64,000 nucleotides of DNA. Origin: Inquilinus sp. KBS0705 (lineage in GTDB: Bacteria > Bacteroidota > Bacteroidia > Sphingobacteriales > Sphingobacteriaceae). The first letter of the stretch is position 1. Each line of letters opens with the position of its first letter. Made by a program: the position numbers and the translations under genes. Positions 50,818-59,976 of the stretch are shown here, in pieces. Under the pieces are notes generated by a model. That model was not told the origin of the DNA, did not search any database, and worked only from the letters and a program-made list of their open reading frames with translations. The stretch spans positions 1,364,001 through 1,428,000 of the forward strand of contig VCCI02000001.1 in NCBI GenBank assembly GCA_005938025.2, in the 5' to 3' direction.

Positions 50818-53247
50818 TTAAAACCTACTCAAAACACCTTTCATTACGCTTCTAAAGGTGGTTTTTTCTTTTGTAGCATACGAGTTGTATGAATTACTAT
50901 AGCCGCCATAGCCGCCGTAACCATACCCATAGCCATAGCCGCCGTAACCGCCCGAATCCTTATTGATACCGTTAAATACGATAGTAAATTTAGGGAAACG
51001 ATTAGCTTCGTTAATGCCGTTAACAAACTCTAGTTCGTACTTATGGGTATACCCCTGACGAACCACGTATAAAGATGCATCTGCAACCCTTGATATGATC
51101 AGTGCATCTGTTACCAGGTGTATTGGTGGTGAATCTATCACAACATCGTCGTACATCTCTTTCAATTTTTCAATCAACTGGTCTAACCTGTCTTTCTCCA
51201 ATAACTCTGATGGGTTAGGTTGGATTGGGCCGCAACTTAAAATATCAAGTCCTGGTATTCCAGATGGCTGGATAAGTCTTTTTACATCGTCTGTTAATTC
51301 TGCTAAATAATCGCTGATACCAGGGTTATCCGGTGATAAACCGAAGCTTATGGACACCTTTGGTTTACGTAAGTCCATCTCCAAAATTATCGACTTACGA
51401 CCCGCATACGCCAAGGTCACTGCAAGATTCGAGCTAACGAAGCTCTTACCTTCACCGCTTACACTTGACGTAAACAGTGTTACACGGCCTTTATCGCTAT
51501 TGCCGTGTAGGTGATATAAATTGGTACGCAGCACCCTAAACTGTTCTCCAATAGCAAATTTGCTCCTGCCCTCGGTTACAACAATTTGTTTATCTGTTGT
51601 TTGATAAGATAGTTCACCCAAAATAGGGATCTCAGTTTCATCTTCAATTTGTTTACGGCTGGTAATTAAATCGTTAAAGCTTTCTCTTGCAAATAACAAA
51701 CCTGCGGCGGCACCAAGCCCTATTATAAAAGCAAGCCCATATACTAAAGGCACAATTGGCCATTTAACTTTTCCGGCATGGGCATCATCAACAATTTCCG
51801 AGTCGGATATTGAGGAAGCGTAACGCAAAGCAACCTGCTCGTGTTTCTCTAACAAAAATTTATATACGTTCTCTTTGGTTTCTTGCAAACGCTTTAAAGA
51901 AGAGTATTCTTTATCCTGACCAGGTATCATTTTCAAGTCAGAACGCACACCTGTACCTACGCTTTCTATTTGCTTTTTTTGAGCAAGTAATGATGATTTT
52001 ATAATGCCAATTTTATCTTTAAAATCATTTTTTAAAGTAACTATTTGTTTATCAATTGGTATAAATAAGGGGTTCGCCTCGGGCGTTGTTGCCAGAAGTT
52101 TTTGCCTGTCTAAATGCAACTGAGTTAACCGGTCGTATAACACAACTAAGGTTGGATCGCCCAGGTTTGCATTTATCGCAGGCATTTTTTGCGAGTTTTG
52201 AGAAGAATTAGCATATCTTTCAAGCGAGTTGAGTATACTTAATTGTAAATTAATGTCGTTAAGCGAGCGGGTATTAGCCAATTGTAAGTCTCTGTAACTT
52301 TGCGCTTGCGCATTAATATCAGTTATGTTGTTACTGCTTTTATATTGCTCAAACTGTGCCTCAATTGAATTTAATTCTTTTTTAAGCGAATCAAGCCTAA
52401 AATCAATAAACTTTAATGTTTTTTGAGATAGCTTATTCTTGTCCTCCATTGCATACTGAAGATACAAAGCCAAAAGTGAGTTTAGTATATCCTTACCACG
52501 TTGAGGCACCTGATCTGTAGATGTTAGGTTTACAAACGGGGCATCCTTATTCTCCAATTCTACTTTGATCCCACCCTGGTAGCCATCTGTTACCAAATCA
52601 GGGTCTTGAACTATTATTTTCAGGTCTTTACCAATACTGCCTTGCAAGTCGTCTGTTGCATCAAGTTTCCAGGTACCAAAGCTAGTTGCTACCGGGCTAC
52701 CGTAATTATAAGTTTTGTCACCTTCTATCTTATTTTTTAGTATAAAAGAATTTGTGTTTAATATAACATCAATCACTTGACCTGCAGGGCCAACATTTTC
52801 ATGTTTTTTTACAAACTGAAACTTTACAGGATTTCTGCCATACAAATCAACACTTCTAAGCCCATCTTTTTGATAATATGAAACCCACAACTGCAAATTA
52901 TCAACTACTTGATAGATCAGTTTTTTCGATTTCATTACTTCTATCTCGTTTTCGACAATAACAGGCTTATCAATAGGATCAAGCTGTTGCTCTGTCGAAC
53001 TTTGATTTACAGTTAATGAAGCTGATGATGCTGTTGGCGTTTTAAATTCAAGCGTAGCTACAATAGGGTAAACGGGCTTAGCAAGCTTCAAATAAAAATA
53101 AGCGGCTGTTAAAGCCAATACTACACCTACAACAAATAATGGCCAGTGATATAAATATTTCTTAATTAAGATACTCAGGTTAGATGACGGGTCATTCCCG
53201 CCGGCAGGAAGTGCAAGAGTAGTGATTTGAGTTTGCTGTTTGCTCAT
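50818..53247 (-). CDS. Wzc-type co-polymerase / tyrosine autokinase
   Basis: An 809-residue inner-membrane protein that controls chain length and export together with Wza. Order: Wzz domain with first helix (WPLFVVGVVLALTAAYFYL, about 35-53), a large periplasmic part with coiled coils (about 270-480), PxxP-bearing second helix (WPIVPLVYGLAFIIGLGAA, about 515), then the BY-kinase. Walker A is SSVSGEGKSFVSSNLA, A' is IILEMDLRKPK and Walker B is DDVVIDSPPI. The C-terminus is an unusually regular Gly/Tyr stretch (GGYGGYGYGYGYGGYGGY near residue 770) that should hold the autophosphorylated tyrosines. It follows wza by 15 bases. Confidence 0.94.
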   Translation of the reverse strand: MSKQQTQITTLALPAGGNDPSSNLSILIKKYLYHWPLFVVGVVLALTAAYFYLKLAKPVYPIVATLEFKTPTASSASLTVNQSSTEQQLDPIDKPVIVENEIEVMKSKKLIYQVVDNLQLWVSYYQKDGLRSVDLYGRNPVKFQFVKKHENVGPAGQVIDVILNTNSFILKNKIEGDKTYNYGSPVATSFGTWKLDATDDLQGSIGKDLKIIVQDPDLVTDGYQGGIKVELENKDAPFVNLTSTDQVPQRGKDILNSLLALYLQYAMEDKNKLSQKTLKFIDFRLDSLKKELNSIEAQFEQYKSSNNITDINAQAQSYRDLQLANTRSLNDINLQLSILNSLERYANSSQNSQKMPAINANLGDPTLVVLYDRLTQLHLDRQKLLATTPEANPLFIPIDKQIVTLKNDFKDKIGIIKSSLLAQKKQIESVGTGVRSDLKMIPGQDKEYSSLKRLQETKENVYKFLLEKHEQVALRYASSISDSEIVDDAHAGKVKWPIVPLVYGLAFIIGLGAAAGLLFARESFNDLITSRKQIEDETEIPILGELSYQTTDKQIVVTEGRSKFAIGEQFRVLRTNLYHLHGNSDKGRVTLFTSSVSGEGKSFVSSNLAVTLAYAGRKSIILEMDLRKPKVSISFGLSPDNPGISDYLAELTDDVKRLIQPSGIPGLDILSCGPIQPNPSELLEKDRLDQLIEKLKEMYDDVVIDSPPIHLVTDALIISRVADASLYVVRQGYTHKYELEFVNGINEANRFPKFTIVFNGINKDSGGYGGYGYGYGYGGYGGYSNSYNSYATKEKTTFRSVMKGVLSRF

Positions 53248-53262
53248 AAAAACGAAGTAATA

Positions 53263-54048
53263 TTATCGAGTTAATAGTATGGCCAAAATGGATAATGCGG
53301 CTATTGCCAATGAAGCTTTTTGATAGGCCGAGTCGCTTGACGAAACCTTGTCGCGGTTTGGCTGCACGTATATTACATCATTATTTCTAAGGTAATAATA
53401 CGGCGAATTGAATAGCTCTTTCTGTGTTAAGTTTACAGTGTAATATTCTCTTTTACCATTCACCTCTCTTACCAGCAATACATTGTTTCGTACACCGGTA
53501 ACATTCAAATCACCAGCAAGGGCTAATGCTTCGGTAAAAGTTATACGTTCGTTAAATACATCATAAGTACCCGGGCGTCCAACGTCTCCTAATACAGAAA
53601 TTTTAAAGTTTTGTATACGCACATTAACATTTGGGTTGGTTAAATACTTAGTAAGCTTTGATTGAACATCGGCAGCTATTTGCGAGGTAGTAAACCCTGC
53701 AACTTTAACCGCACCTACATAAGGCAGGGTTATATTTCCGTCCTGATCAACCAAAAAACCCAATACAGCGTTTTCATTGGCGTTTCTTAGATCCAGATTG
53801 TTTCCATTTAGGCGCTGCAAATTATAGTTAAAAGCCGCATCAGCTTCGGGGTTTAAACTGGTTACGTGCAAGCCCAACAAGTCGCCCGGTTGAATGGCTA
53901 ACGGGGCGTAATTGTTTATGGTTTCCGTTACTAAAAGGCTATCTTTTTTTAGATTCTGAAAATAAGGTACATTTTTATAACTGGTACATGAACAAAATGA
54001 AATGAGTATTAAAATAAAAAATGTAAAATGTAAGTTTTTAAATTTCAT
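53263..54048 (-). CDS. Wza-type polysaccharide export lipoprotein
   Basis: A 261-residue outer-membrane export protein. The signal peptide ends in a lipobox around ISFCSCTSYKNVPYFQNL, a start typical of Bacteroidota Wza proteins. The Poly_export domain (about 45-135: PGDLLGLHVTSLNPEAD, GFLVDQDGNITLPYVGAVKVAG) is followed by an SLBB domain (ISVLGDVGRPGTYDVFNERITFTEALALAGD) and a C-terminal hydrophobic helix (SLAIAALSILAILL). It is shorter than E. coli Wza, as is normal in this phylum. It heads the leftward operon and is encoded just before its kinase partner. Confidence 0.93.
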   Translation of the reverse strand: MKFKNLHFTFFILILISFCSCTSYKNVPYFQNLKKDSLLVTETINNYAPLAIQPGDLLGLHVTSLNPEADAAFNYNLQRLNGNNLDLRNANENAVLGFLVDQDGNITLPYVGAVKVAGFTTSQIAADVQSKLTKYLTNPNVNVRIQNFKISVLGDVGRPGTYDVFNERITFTEALALAGDLNVTGVRNNVLLVREVNGKREYYTVNLTQKELFNSPYYYLRNNDVIYVQPNRDKVSSSDSAYQKASLAIAALSILAILLTR

Positions 54049-54647
54049 GTTTATTATTTGATAGCATTAATTATGAAGCCATGAGCACGGATATGCGCAC
54101 GATAAATATATATCGACATTTAAATACAAAATATTCCATTTGAAATAGAAACGATTCATATTTGTGAGCAAAGTGAAACGAGCTCAAGTAATAGTTTTTG
54201 TTAAGTGTTTAAGCCAAAACAACCTCAAAAAATGCGATTGCTAAAGGCATTATCAATATTATTAAATCAATTAGATTACGTCCCAAAAATAATAAAAAAA
54301 ATCACTCTTAGATTATATTTTATGACAGAATGCGCATTAAAATTTCATTAAATTAAATAATACTAACATTTTATTGCACTTTTTTATAGTTATGCAATGT
54401 TTCTATTAACATTTGTATGGATTAATAAAAAGGTATAATTATAAATTTATAGTTAATGAGATGATTTTTACGTATATTTTTTTAACATTTTACGCAATAT
54501 TAAACCCAAAGATTTTATTAAAAATAAACAAACTCTTTAAGATAGAAATCAATATTGTTTATCCTACTAATTTGGCGAGATTTGTTGAGTACCTTGGGTA
54601 AGGTAGCTGAATGATGGTTTATAGTTATTAATTAGCTAAATTTATAA
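54049..54647. other. Intergenic region of 599 bases between wza and the YdjC-like gene
   Basis: A very AT-rich divergent control region. The only clear signal is a minus-strand TATTTTTG (54284-54291) that fits a -7 box for the wza operon. It would give a leader of about 230 bases, long enough for RNA-level control, but I found no strong hairpin or known leader motif. A 62-codon frame at 54413-54601 begins with TTG, has composition like the non-coding surroundings and no recognisable features; I do not call it a gene. Confidence 0.6.
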
Positions 54648-55412
54648 ATGCTGCTAAATAAAAATGTAATTGCCACTGCAGATGATTTTGGCTTAAGTTC
54701 TTCTGTAAACCGGGCTATATTAAAGTGCTTTGATTTGAGTGTTATTAACAGTACATCGTTTTTAACAAACACTATTTTATTTGAAGAATCCGTAAATACC
54801 TTACATCAAAACCCAGTCATACAAAACGTAGGTGTACATGTTAATTTTACTGAAGGTAAACCTGTTAGCAACTTTAAACTAAAAAAATACCTGGACAGTG
54901 AGGGTAACTGGGACAGTTTAAAAACCACAAAAGTGCTTAGCATTTTAAATGCCGAAGCGAAGACCGCCTTTACTGCTGAAATAGATGCTCAGATAAATAA
55001 GGCCCTATCCCATAATGTTACCATTACACATTTCGATTCCCATAATCACGTACACACACTGCCGCAATTTCAAGGTGTTTTTTTTAATGCCGCAAAAAAA
55101 CACAATCTTAAACTAAGGCTTGCACAATCATATAAAGAGAACAGCTACATTAAATATACCTATCGCAAATACATTAACAACAAGTTAATAGCTAATGATC
55201 TTAACTACTCGGACAGGTTTGAAACGGTTGGCTATTATTTGAATAACGCCCACGTAAATAATGTAGTTACAGAAATAATGCTGCACCCCGATTTAGATAC
55301 TAACGGCAACCTTACCGATCATTTTGAAGGCTCGGTATTGACGGAATGGATCAACTATATTAAAAAAGAAAATGTTGCCAATATTCAAGAAAAAGTTAAT
55401 TATTACCGATAA
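54648..55412 (+). CDS. YdjC/ChbG-like carbohydrate deacetylase
   Basis: A 254-residue protein of the YdjC family, metal-dependent deacetylases of N-acetylated oligosaccharides. Metal ligands are visible: the first Asp pair in VIATADDFGLSSSVNRAI (residues 8-11) and His in NVGVHVNFTEGKP and HFDSHNHVHTLP (residues about 62 and 125). ITHFDSHNHVHTLPQFQGVF is the family's strongest block, and EIMLHPDL follows near the end. Beside a polysaccharide locus it could trim acetyl groups of the polymer or of chitin-like sugars. Its last 41 bases overlap the next gene. Confidence 0.9.
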   Translation: MLLNKNVIATADDFGLSSSVNRAILKCFDLSVINSTSFLTNTILFEESVNTLHQNPVIQNVGVHVNFTEGKPVSNFKLKKYLDSEGNWDSLKTTKVLSILNAEAKTAFTAEIDAQINKALSHNVTITHFDSHNHVHTLPQFQGVFFNAAKKHNLKLRLAQSYKENSYIKYTYRKYINNKLIANDLNYSDRFETVGYYLNNAHVNNVVTEIMLHPDLDTNGNLTDHFEGSVLTEWINYIKKENVANIQEKVNYYR

Positions 55413-56469
55413 GATAGTCCTTTGTATAAATATTGTAGCCACTTTATTTTTATTGATGAGCTACCTTGCTCCATATGCCAACCCGGCTAAGTTCGGCTTA
55501 ATAGCTGTTTTGGGTTTTGCCTATCCAATACTGGTGCCGGTAAATATGATTTTTATAATTTATTGGCTAATTCGCCCCATTAAACTTTACTCATTACTAT
55601 CCCTGGTAAGTGTTATCATTGGCTTTAGTTATATTATATGTTATTGCGGTATGCACTTTAAAAGTAGTTTAGGCCAACAAAAGCCTATGGGAGTTATACG
55701 CATTATGCAATTTAATGTACGTGCGTTTGGCATTTTTGACGACAATGGAAAGGCTGTACAAAAAGGCATTTATAACTTCCTGAGAAATACCAACCCGGAT
55801 ATTATTAGCATGGAGGAATTCTATTCAGTTATTTATAATAATGGTGATGTAACTGATTCTATCCGAAGGGTAATGCAGTCGAAGTATAAATATTTTCAAC
55901 CATTTAAAATCACCCCTACCGACTCTACCGGCAATGCCATATTTAGCAAATACCCTATTATACATTCAGGGGCTGTGTTATTTAATAATGGTGATTTTAC
56001 AAGGGCTATATATGTCGATGTTAAAATACAGGGTAAAATAGTAAGGGTATACAGCGTTCACCTTGCGGCGGTACAAATTCAGGATGAGGAGAAGGCAAAG
56101 TTCCTTGAAGGCAGGATATCTATTAACAGAACCTTATTTATAGAAAACAAACTGATAAGCGCGTTTAAAAAAAGAAGCCAGCAGGCCGACGTTATTAAAC
56201 AGCATATTAATAAATGCCCCTACCCGGTCATAATAACCGGCGATTTTAATGACACCCCTATTTCCTATTCGGTAAATACCATTGGGCGTGGTCTACAAAA
56301 TGCGTTCAAAGCAAAAGGGAGTGGGTTTTTAAAAACTTATTACAGCAATTACCCCTTGCAGATAGATTTTATTTTTACTGGTAAAAGCTTTGATATTCTT
56401 AACTATTTTACGGCAGACAACAAGCTATCAGACCATAAGCCTGTTATAAGCGATGTTTTGCTCAAGTAA
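55372..56469 (+). CDS. Membrane-anchored EEP-family hydrolase (endonuclease/exonuclease/phosphatase)
   Basis: A 365-residue protein. Three hydrophobic helices occupy about residues 15-100 (IVLCINIVATLFLLMSYLAP, LIAVLGFAYPILVPVNMIFI, LSLVSVIIGFSYIICYCG), after which an EEP domain follows: VIRIMQFNVRAFG, DIISMEEFYS (catalytic Glu), VYSVHLAAVQ, VIITGDFNDTPISYS (Asp/Asn), LQIDFIFTG and LSDHKPVISDV (Asp-His). The catalytic set is complete. Topology suggests the domain faces the periplasm. Members of this outline act on phosphodiesters such as DNA or sphingolipid headgroups; substrate here is unknown. The ATG at 55372 overlaps the deacetylase gene by 41 bases. Confidence 0.9.
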   Translation: MLPIFKKKLIITDKIVLCINIVATLFLLMSYLAPYANPAKFGLIAVLGFAYPILVPVNMIFIIYWLIRPIKLYSLLSLVSVIIGFSYIICYCGMHFKSSLGQQKPMGVIRIMQFNVRAFGIFDDNGKAVQKGIYNFLRNTNPDIISMEEFYSVIYNNGDVTDSIRRVMQSKYKYFQPFKITPTDSTGNAIFSKYPIIHSGAVLFNNGDFTRAIYVDVKIQGKIVRVYSVHLAAVQIQDEEKAKFLEGRISINRTLFIENKLISAFKKRSQQADVIKQHINKCPYPVIITGDFNDTPISYSVNTIGRGLQNAFKAKGSGFLKTYYSNYPLQIDFIFTGKSFDILNYFTADNKLSDHKPVISDVLLK

Positions 56470-56470
56470 A

Positions 56471-56767
56471 TCAACCCTCAATAGTGTTGATTAGTATAGC
56501 TAAGCCTGCTTTAACTTTAAGCTTGATAAGCGCCAGTTCATTTGCCGACAGGTCAGTTCGCAGTTCTTCTTCGTTAATGTTGGCAAACCTTTCTAACAGT
56601 TGATCTATATTCAGGTCTTGCTCAACGTTAAGGCGTTCGCCATCAAGCTCCAGCAACACAAATAAACCAGATAAGCGTGCATAATAGTTTTCCTGGCTTA
56701 AACCATCCAATGTATAGTATTCTTGTTTAAGCCTGTCTAAAAAGTTTGTTAGTATCATATCGCTCAA
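56471..56767 (-). CDS. Small conserved-looking protein of unknown function
   Basis: A 98-residue acidic, all-helical protein (LDRLKQEYYTLDGLSQENYYARLSGLFVLLELDGERLNVEQDLN...). There is no signal peptide or membrane segment. I do not recognise a family. Its reading frame is clean, codon use is like the neighbours, and it begins 14 bases after the upstream lipoprotein gene on the same strand, so it is probably the second gene of that unit. It ends one base from the end of the convergent EEP gene. No function is proposed. Confidence 0.65.
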   Translation of the reverse strand: MSDMILTNFLDRLKQEYYTLDGLSQENYYARLSGLFVLLELDGERLNVEQDLNIDQLLERFANINEEELRTDLSANELALIKLKVKAGLAILINTIEG

Positions 56768-56781
56768 ATTACCTGCTGCAC

Positions 56782-57504
56782 TTATCTGCGGTGGCGGCGC
56801 TTTTTCTTTTTAGGCGCACTCGCTGTACTTTTCTTTTTTGGTTCGGCTTGTTTAACTTCCTGCTTGACAACTGGTTCGGCAGCAATAACCGAATCTTTAC
56901 TTAATTGCTGCACGGTAAAGCTGTTGCCGCGCAAACCATATTCCAATTGGCGTTTTGCACCGGTTGGTTTGGCGGTTTTTGTGTTGCCGTCAAATATCGG
57001 GAACTCCCTTATCAGCTTGCCATCCTTTATATAAAAGTTATCATCGCCTCGGTAACCCTTTTTTTGCGATGAAGTTAGTTTCGGAAAATCAAGCTTATTG
57101 GCCTGGTTATCATTAAACTCAAAGGCATATATCTTGGTGTAATTAATAGTGTCTTTCCCCTCCGATTGTATCAATATCTCGGGATTGCCGTCTGTATCCA
57201 TATCGGCATTATATACATCGGTAATGTGCCCATCCAGGTTGCCGGTGGTTGTGGTGTATTTTCGGTCTGCCGAGTCGGAATGTAGTATGGCAAACGAGCC
57301 TACCGTGTCAGCCCCTCTGCCCCAGCTTACTATATCGTAAGTTTGGCCCGGCGCAACCTCAATATCTTTATGATATCTAAAAGGCTCCATCAATGCCGGC
57401 TTTTTACTAATAACCGGTATATCCTGCGGCTTTTTATCATCGTTGGCACAGCTTGCCAATACTAAGCAAGCAGCCGATAACAGTAAACACTTTTTAACAT
57501 ACAT
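56782..57504 (-). CDS. Lipoprotein with a very basic C-terminal tail, function unknown
   Basis: A 240-residue exported lipoprotein: signal peptide MYVKKCLLLSAACLVLASCAN with lipobox Cys19. The mature part is beta-rich and contains ADMDTDGNPEILIQSEG, which looks like an FG-GAP/dockerin-style calcium loop (DxDxDGxxE). After that comes PIFDGNTKTAKPTGAKRQLEY and a C-terminal tail from about residue 215 dominated by Lys, Arg and Pro that ends KKKKRRHRR. The tail could bind peptidoglycan, LPS or nucleic acid. It is 17 bases after the GH20 gene in the same direction. No family is assigned. Confidence 0.7.
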   Translation of the reverse strand: MYVKKCLLLSAACLVLASCANDDKKPQDIPVISKKPALMEPFRYHKDIEVAPGQTYDIVSWGRGADTVGSFAILHSDSADRKYTTTTGNLDGHITDVYNADMDTDGNPEILIQSEGKDTINYTKIYAFEFNDNQANKLDFPKLTSSQKKGYRGDDNFYIKDGKLIREFPIFDGNTKTAKPTGAKRQLEYGLRGNSFTVQQLSKDSVIAAEPVVKQEVKQAEPKKKSTASAPKKKKRRHRR

Positions 57505-57521
57505 ATATTTTAATGCATTAA

Positions 57522-59834
57522 TTAATTGTACATCATATCGGGCGATAACTCTCCCTTAGGCTTACCCGGGATGGTCATAAAAACGCGCAGGCTGCTGTTG
57601 GTTGGCATGGCATCAACATATTTGATAGTAATACGATGATAGCCGCGTTGCAAAGGTATGGCGCCGCCTTCTTCAAAGCTGCCGTGCCTTCCATCATTAT
57701 CAACAACGGGTACATCATCCACATACAGTACCGACCCATTGTTTGATTGTGTAGAGAAGCCGTAGTTGCCATCAGCATCTACACGCAGGTAACCGGTAAA
57801 CACCACACCATATTTACCAAAAGCCTTTTTAAAGGCGCTGGTAGCCGTGCTAAAACTTTTTGCTATGCCGGTATCAATTACGGCAGCCGGGTTAATCTGA
57901 GTGGTGTTTACGTAGCTTCCGGCCGATACCTGATACTTCATACCCATGCTTGTACCGTTAAAAGTTACAGGTGCCAAAGGCGCTTTGTTATAAACCACCA
58001 TTTTACTTACCGAACTGCGCTTACCCGACGGGGTAATTACAATGGTTTGCAACTCGCGGTATTGATCAATTGGTACATTATACGTAATGGGTTTAGTGTA
58101 TGGCATATCCGTTTCGCGTGGGGTGTAGCCATCTATAGTATAAAATATGGTTGCGCCATTAACCGGTGCTTTTAAGTTAACCGTTAATTGCGTACCTATC
58201 ATGGTAGTATCAATTGCGCCTATAGCCTGCGGTACGTGGTAGTTGTAACCGTTTTTATCCAGCCAGGCATAATGGTAAGGCAGGCGGGTTTCGTTAAAGT
58301 CTTTAAAATTCTTATTAGCCAAAGGCGACCATGCCACCTCTGATAAGGCCAGCATACGCGGTAGCAGCATAAACTCTACTTTGGCCTCGGTTGGTATGTA
58401 TTCCGTCCACAGATTCGCTTGCACGCCTAATATATGCTTTTGCTGATCGGGTGTTAAAGCTGCCGGTGTTGGGTTATAACTGTAAATTTTTGATACAGGC
58501 TCGTTACCGCCAATGCTTAAAGGCTCCTGGTTTAGTTTGCCCTGGCCATGGTCAATATACAAGCCATTGCTTCCTGGGGTCATTACCACATCGTGGTTTT
58601 GCTGGGCAGCCGCAATACCACCGGCTTCGCCTCTCCAACTCATTACAGTTGCGTTTGGTGCAAGCCCGCCTTCTAGTATCTCGTCCCAGCCTATTATGCT
58701 GCGGCCTTTGCTGTTCACAAACTTCTCCATACGCTGTATAAAGTAGCTTTGCAGGCCATGTTCGTCTTTCAGTTTTAGGCGTTTTATCATATCCTGGCAA
58801 AACTTAGAGTTTTTCCAAACCACTTTTGGCGCTTCATCGCCGCCTATGTGGATGTATTTGCTCGGAAACAAGTCCATCACCTCGGTTAAAACTTCCTGTA
58901 AAAAGGTAAATGTTTTTTCGTTAGGACAAAGAATGTTATTAAACACACCCCATGTCTCGGCCGTTTTGTATTGCATGCTTGGGTCGCAACTCAGTTCGGG
59001 GTATGCCGCCAGTACAGCCTGCGAGTGGCCCGGCATTTCTATTTCGGGCACTATGTTAATGTATCGCGCAGCGGCATATTTTACTACATCGCGTATCTGA
59101 TCCTGGGTGTAAAAGCCACCGTAAGGGGTATTATCAAATTGCTGCGGCGTACGGTCGCGGTAGTTACCAATAACTGTTTGGGCGCGCATACTGGCTATTT
59201 GGGTTAGCTTAGGATATTTCTTTATCTCGATGCGCCAGCCCTGGTCTTCGGTTAAATGCCAGTGAAAATTATTTAGTTTGTAAGCAGCCATCAGGTCGAT
59301 GTATCGTTTTACAAACTCTACCGAAAAAAAGTGGCGACCAACATCAAGCATCAATCCCCTGTAGCCAAAGCGTGGGTAATCTTCAATCTGCACACAAGGC
59401 AGTTTGGCGGTGGCGGCCCTATCGGCAGGCATTAATTGTATAAGGGTTTGTATACCATAAAACAGGCCCGCGCCTTTACCTGCTACGGTAATTTGCTGCG
59501 GCGTAATGGTTAAGCGGTAACCTTCGGCAGGTAAATTTTCGGTACCGGTTGAGGTGAGGTAAATTACGTTTGATGTTGCGCTGGTGTTGCGTAAGCCTAC
59601 CTGCTTGTTGTAGGCCATATTATCGGCTAAAAACGAAGAGAAGAATACAACAGCCTTATTGTTAGGTGTATCAGCCTGTACTTTGGTTTCCTGGCTTAAT
59701 ATAAACTCACCGGTTAACTTTTTAACAGATACGGGTGCCGGAATGATACCGGCGTATGGGTCGGTGTTTTGGGCTTTTATAAGTGTTGAACAAATAACAA
59801 ATGCAAATAGCAGTGCAATGGCCTTATTATACAT
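57522..59834 (-). CDS. GH20 beta-N-acetylhexosaminidase with C-terminal PA14 domain
   Basis: A 770-residue exported enzyme that removes terminal GlcNAc/GalNAc from glycans. Signal peptide ends near ICSTLIKAQ. The N-terminal GH20b domain (about 30-150) is followed by the catalytic barrel (about 155-510): YRGLMLDVGRHFFSV, NNFHWHLTEDQGWRIEI, EIEMPGHSQA, and the catalytic pair in YIHIGGDEAPK (Asp-Glu); WRGEAGG and VQANLWTEYI follow. Then come a beta-sandwich (APVNGATIFYTIDGYTP) and a PA14 domain (about 650-770: FTGYLRVDADGNYGFSTQSNNGSVLYVDD). Catalytic residues are intact. It may start a three-gene leftward unit with two small genes downstream. Confidence 0.94.
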   Translation of the reverse strand: MYNKAIALLFAFVICSTLIKAQNTDPYAGIIPAPVSVKKLTGEFILSQETKVQADTPNNKAVVFFSSFLADNMAYNKQVGLRNTSATSNVIYLTSTGTENLPAEGYRLTITPQQITVAGKGAGLFYGIQTLIQLMPADRAATAKLPCVQIEDYPRFGYRGLMLDVGRHFFSVEFVKRYIDLMAAYKLNNFHWHLTEDQGWRIEIKKYPKLTQIASMRAQTVIGNYRDRTPQQFDNTPYGGFYTQDQIRDVVKYAAARYINIVPEIEMPGHSQAVLAAYPELSCDPSMQYKTAETWGVFNNILCPNEKTFTFLQEVLTEVMDLFPSKYIHIGGDEAPKVVWKNSKFCQDMIKRLKLKDEHGLQSYFIQRMEKFVNSKGRSIIGWDEILEGGLAPNATVMSWRGEAGGIAAAQQNHDVVMTPGSNGLYIDHGQGKLNQEPLSIGGNEPVSKIYSYNPTPAALTPDQQKHILGVQANLWTEYIPTEAKVEFMLLPRMLALSEVAWSPLANKNFKDFNETRLPYHYAWLDKNGYNYHVPQAIGAIDTTMIGTQLTVNLKAPVNGATIFYTIDGYTPRETDMPYTKPITYNVPIDQYRELQTIVITPSGKRSSVSKMVVYNKAPLAPVTFNGTSMGMKYQVSAGSYVNTTQINPAAVIDTGIAKSFSTATSAFKKAFGKYGVVFTGYLRVDADGNYGFSTQSNNGSVLYVDDVPVVDNDGRHGSFEEGGAIPLQRGYHRITIKYVDAMPTNSSLRVFMTIPGKPKGELSPDMMYN

Positions 59835-59929
59835 AGTAAAAACAATCAGGTTAATATTAGAAGTGGTGAATTTAGCATATTTTAAAAAAAACGCACTATA
59901 ATCACTTAAAAATTACACAAACAGAAACA

Positions 59930-59963
59930 AAAAAGCTGCTTTCTTGCAAGAAAGCAGCTTTTT
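59930..59963. terminator. Perfect 34-bp palindrome, bidirectional terminator
   Basis: The arm AAAAAGCTGCTTTCTTG meets its exact complement without spacer. A- and T-runs on both ends make it a terminator in either direction. It most likely ends trxB transcription, whose stop is at 60098, and insulates the GH20 promoter. Confidence 0.75.
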
Positions 59964-59976
59964 AAATTATTTTAAT

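Noticed and set aside
29856..54048. Phase-variable invertible promoters like those of Bacteroides capsule loci
   Set aside because: I found no pair of inverted repeats flanking a promoter and no invertase gene in the window.
54284..54291. Full promoter for the wza operon
   Set aside because: Only the -7 box matches; no TTG at the -33 distance, so it is described within the intergenic entry and not called as a promoter.
54413..54601. A 62-codon frame in the long intergenic region
   Set aside because: It starts with TTG, has AT-rich codons like the non-coding DNA around it and shows no motif, so it is not supported as a gene.
57747..59207. Several long frames antisense to the GH20 gene
   Set aside because: They are shadows of a well-supported gene with intact catalytic motifs; none has a recognisable product.
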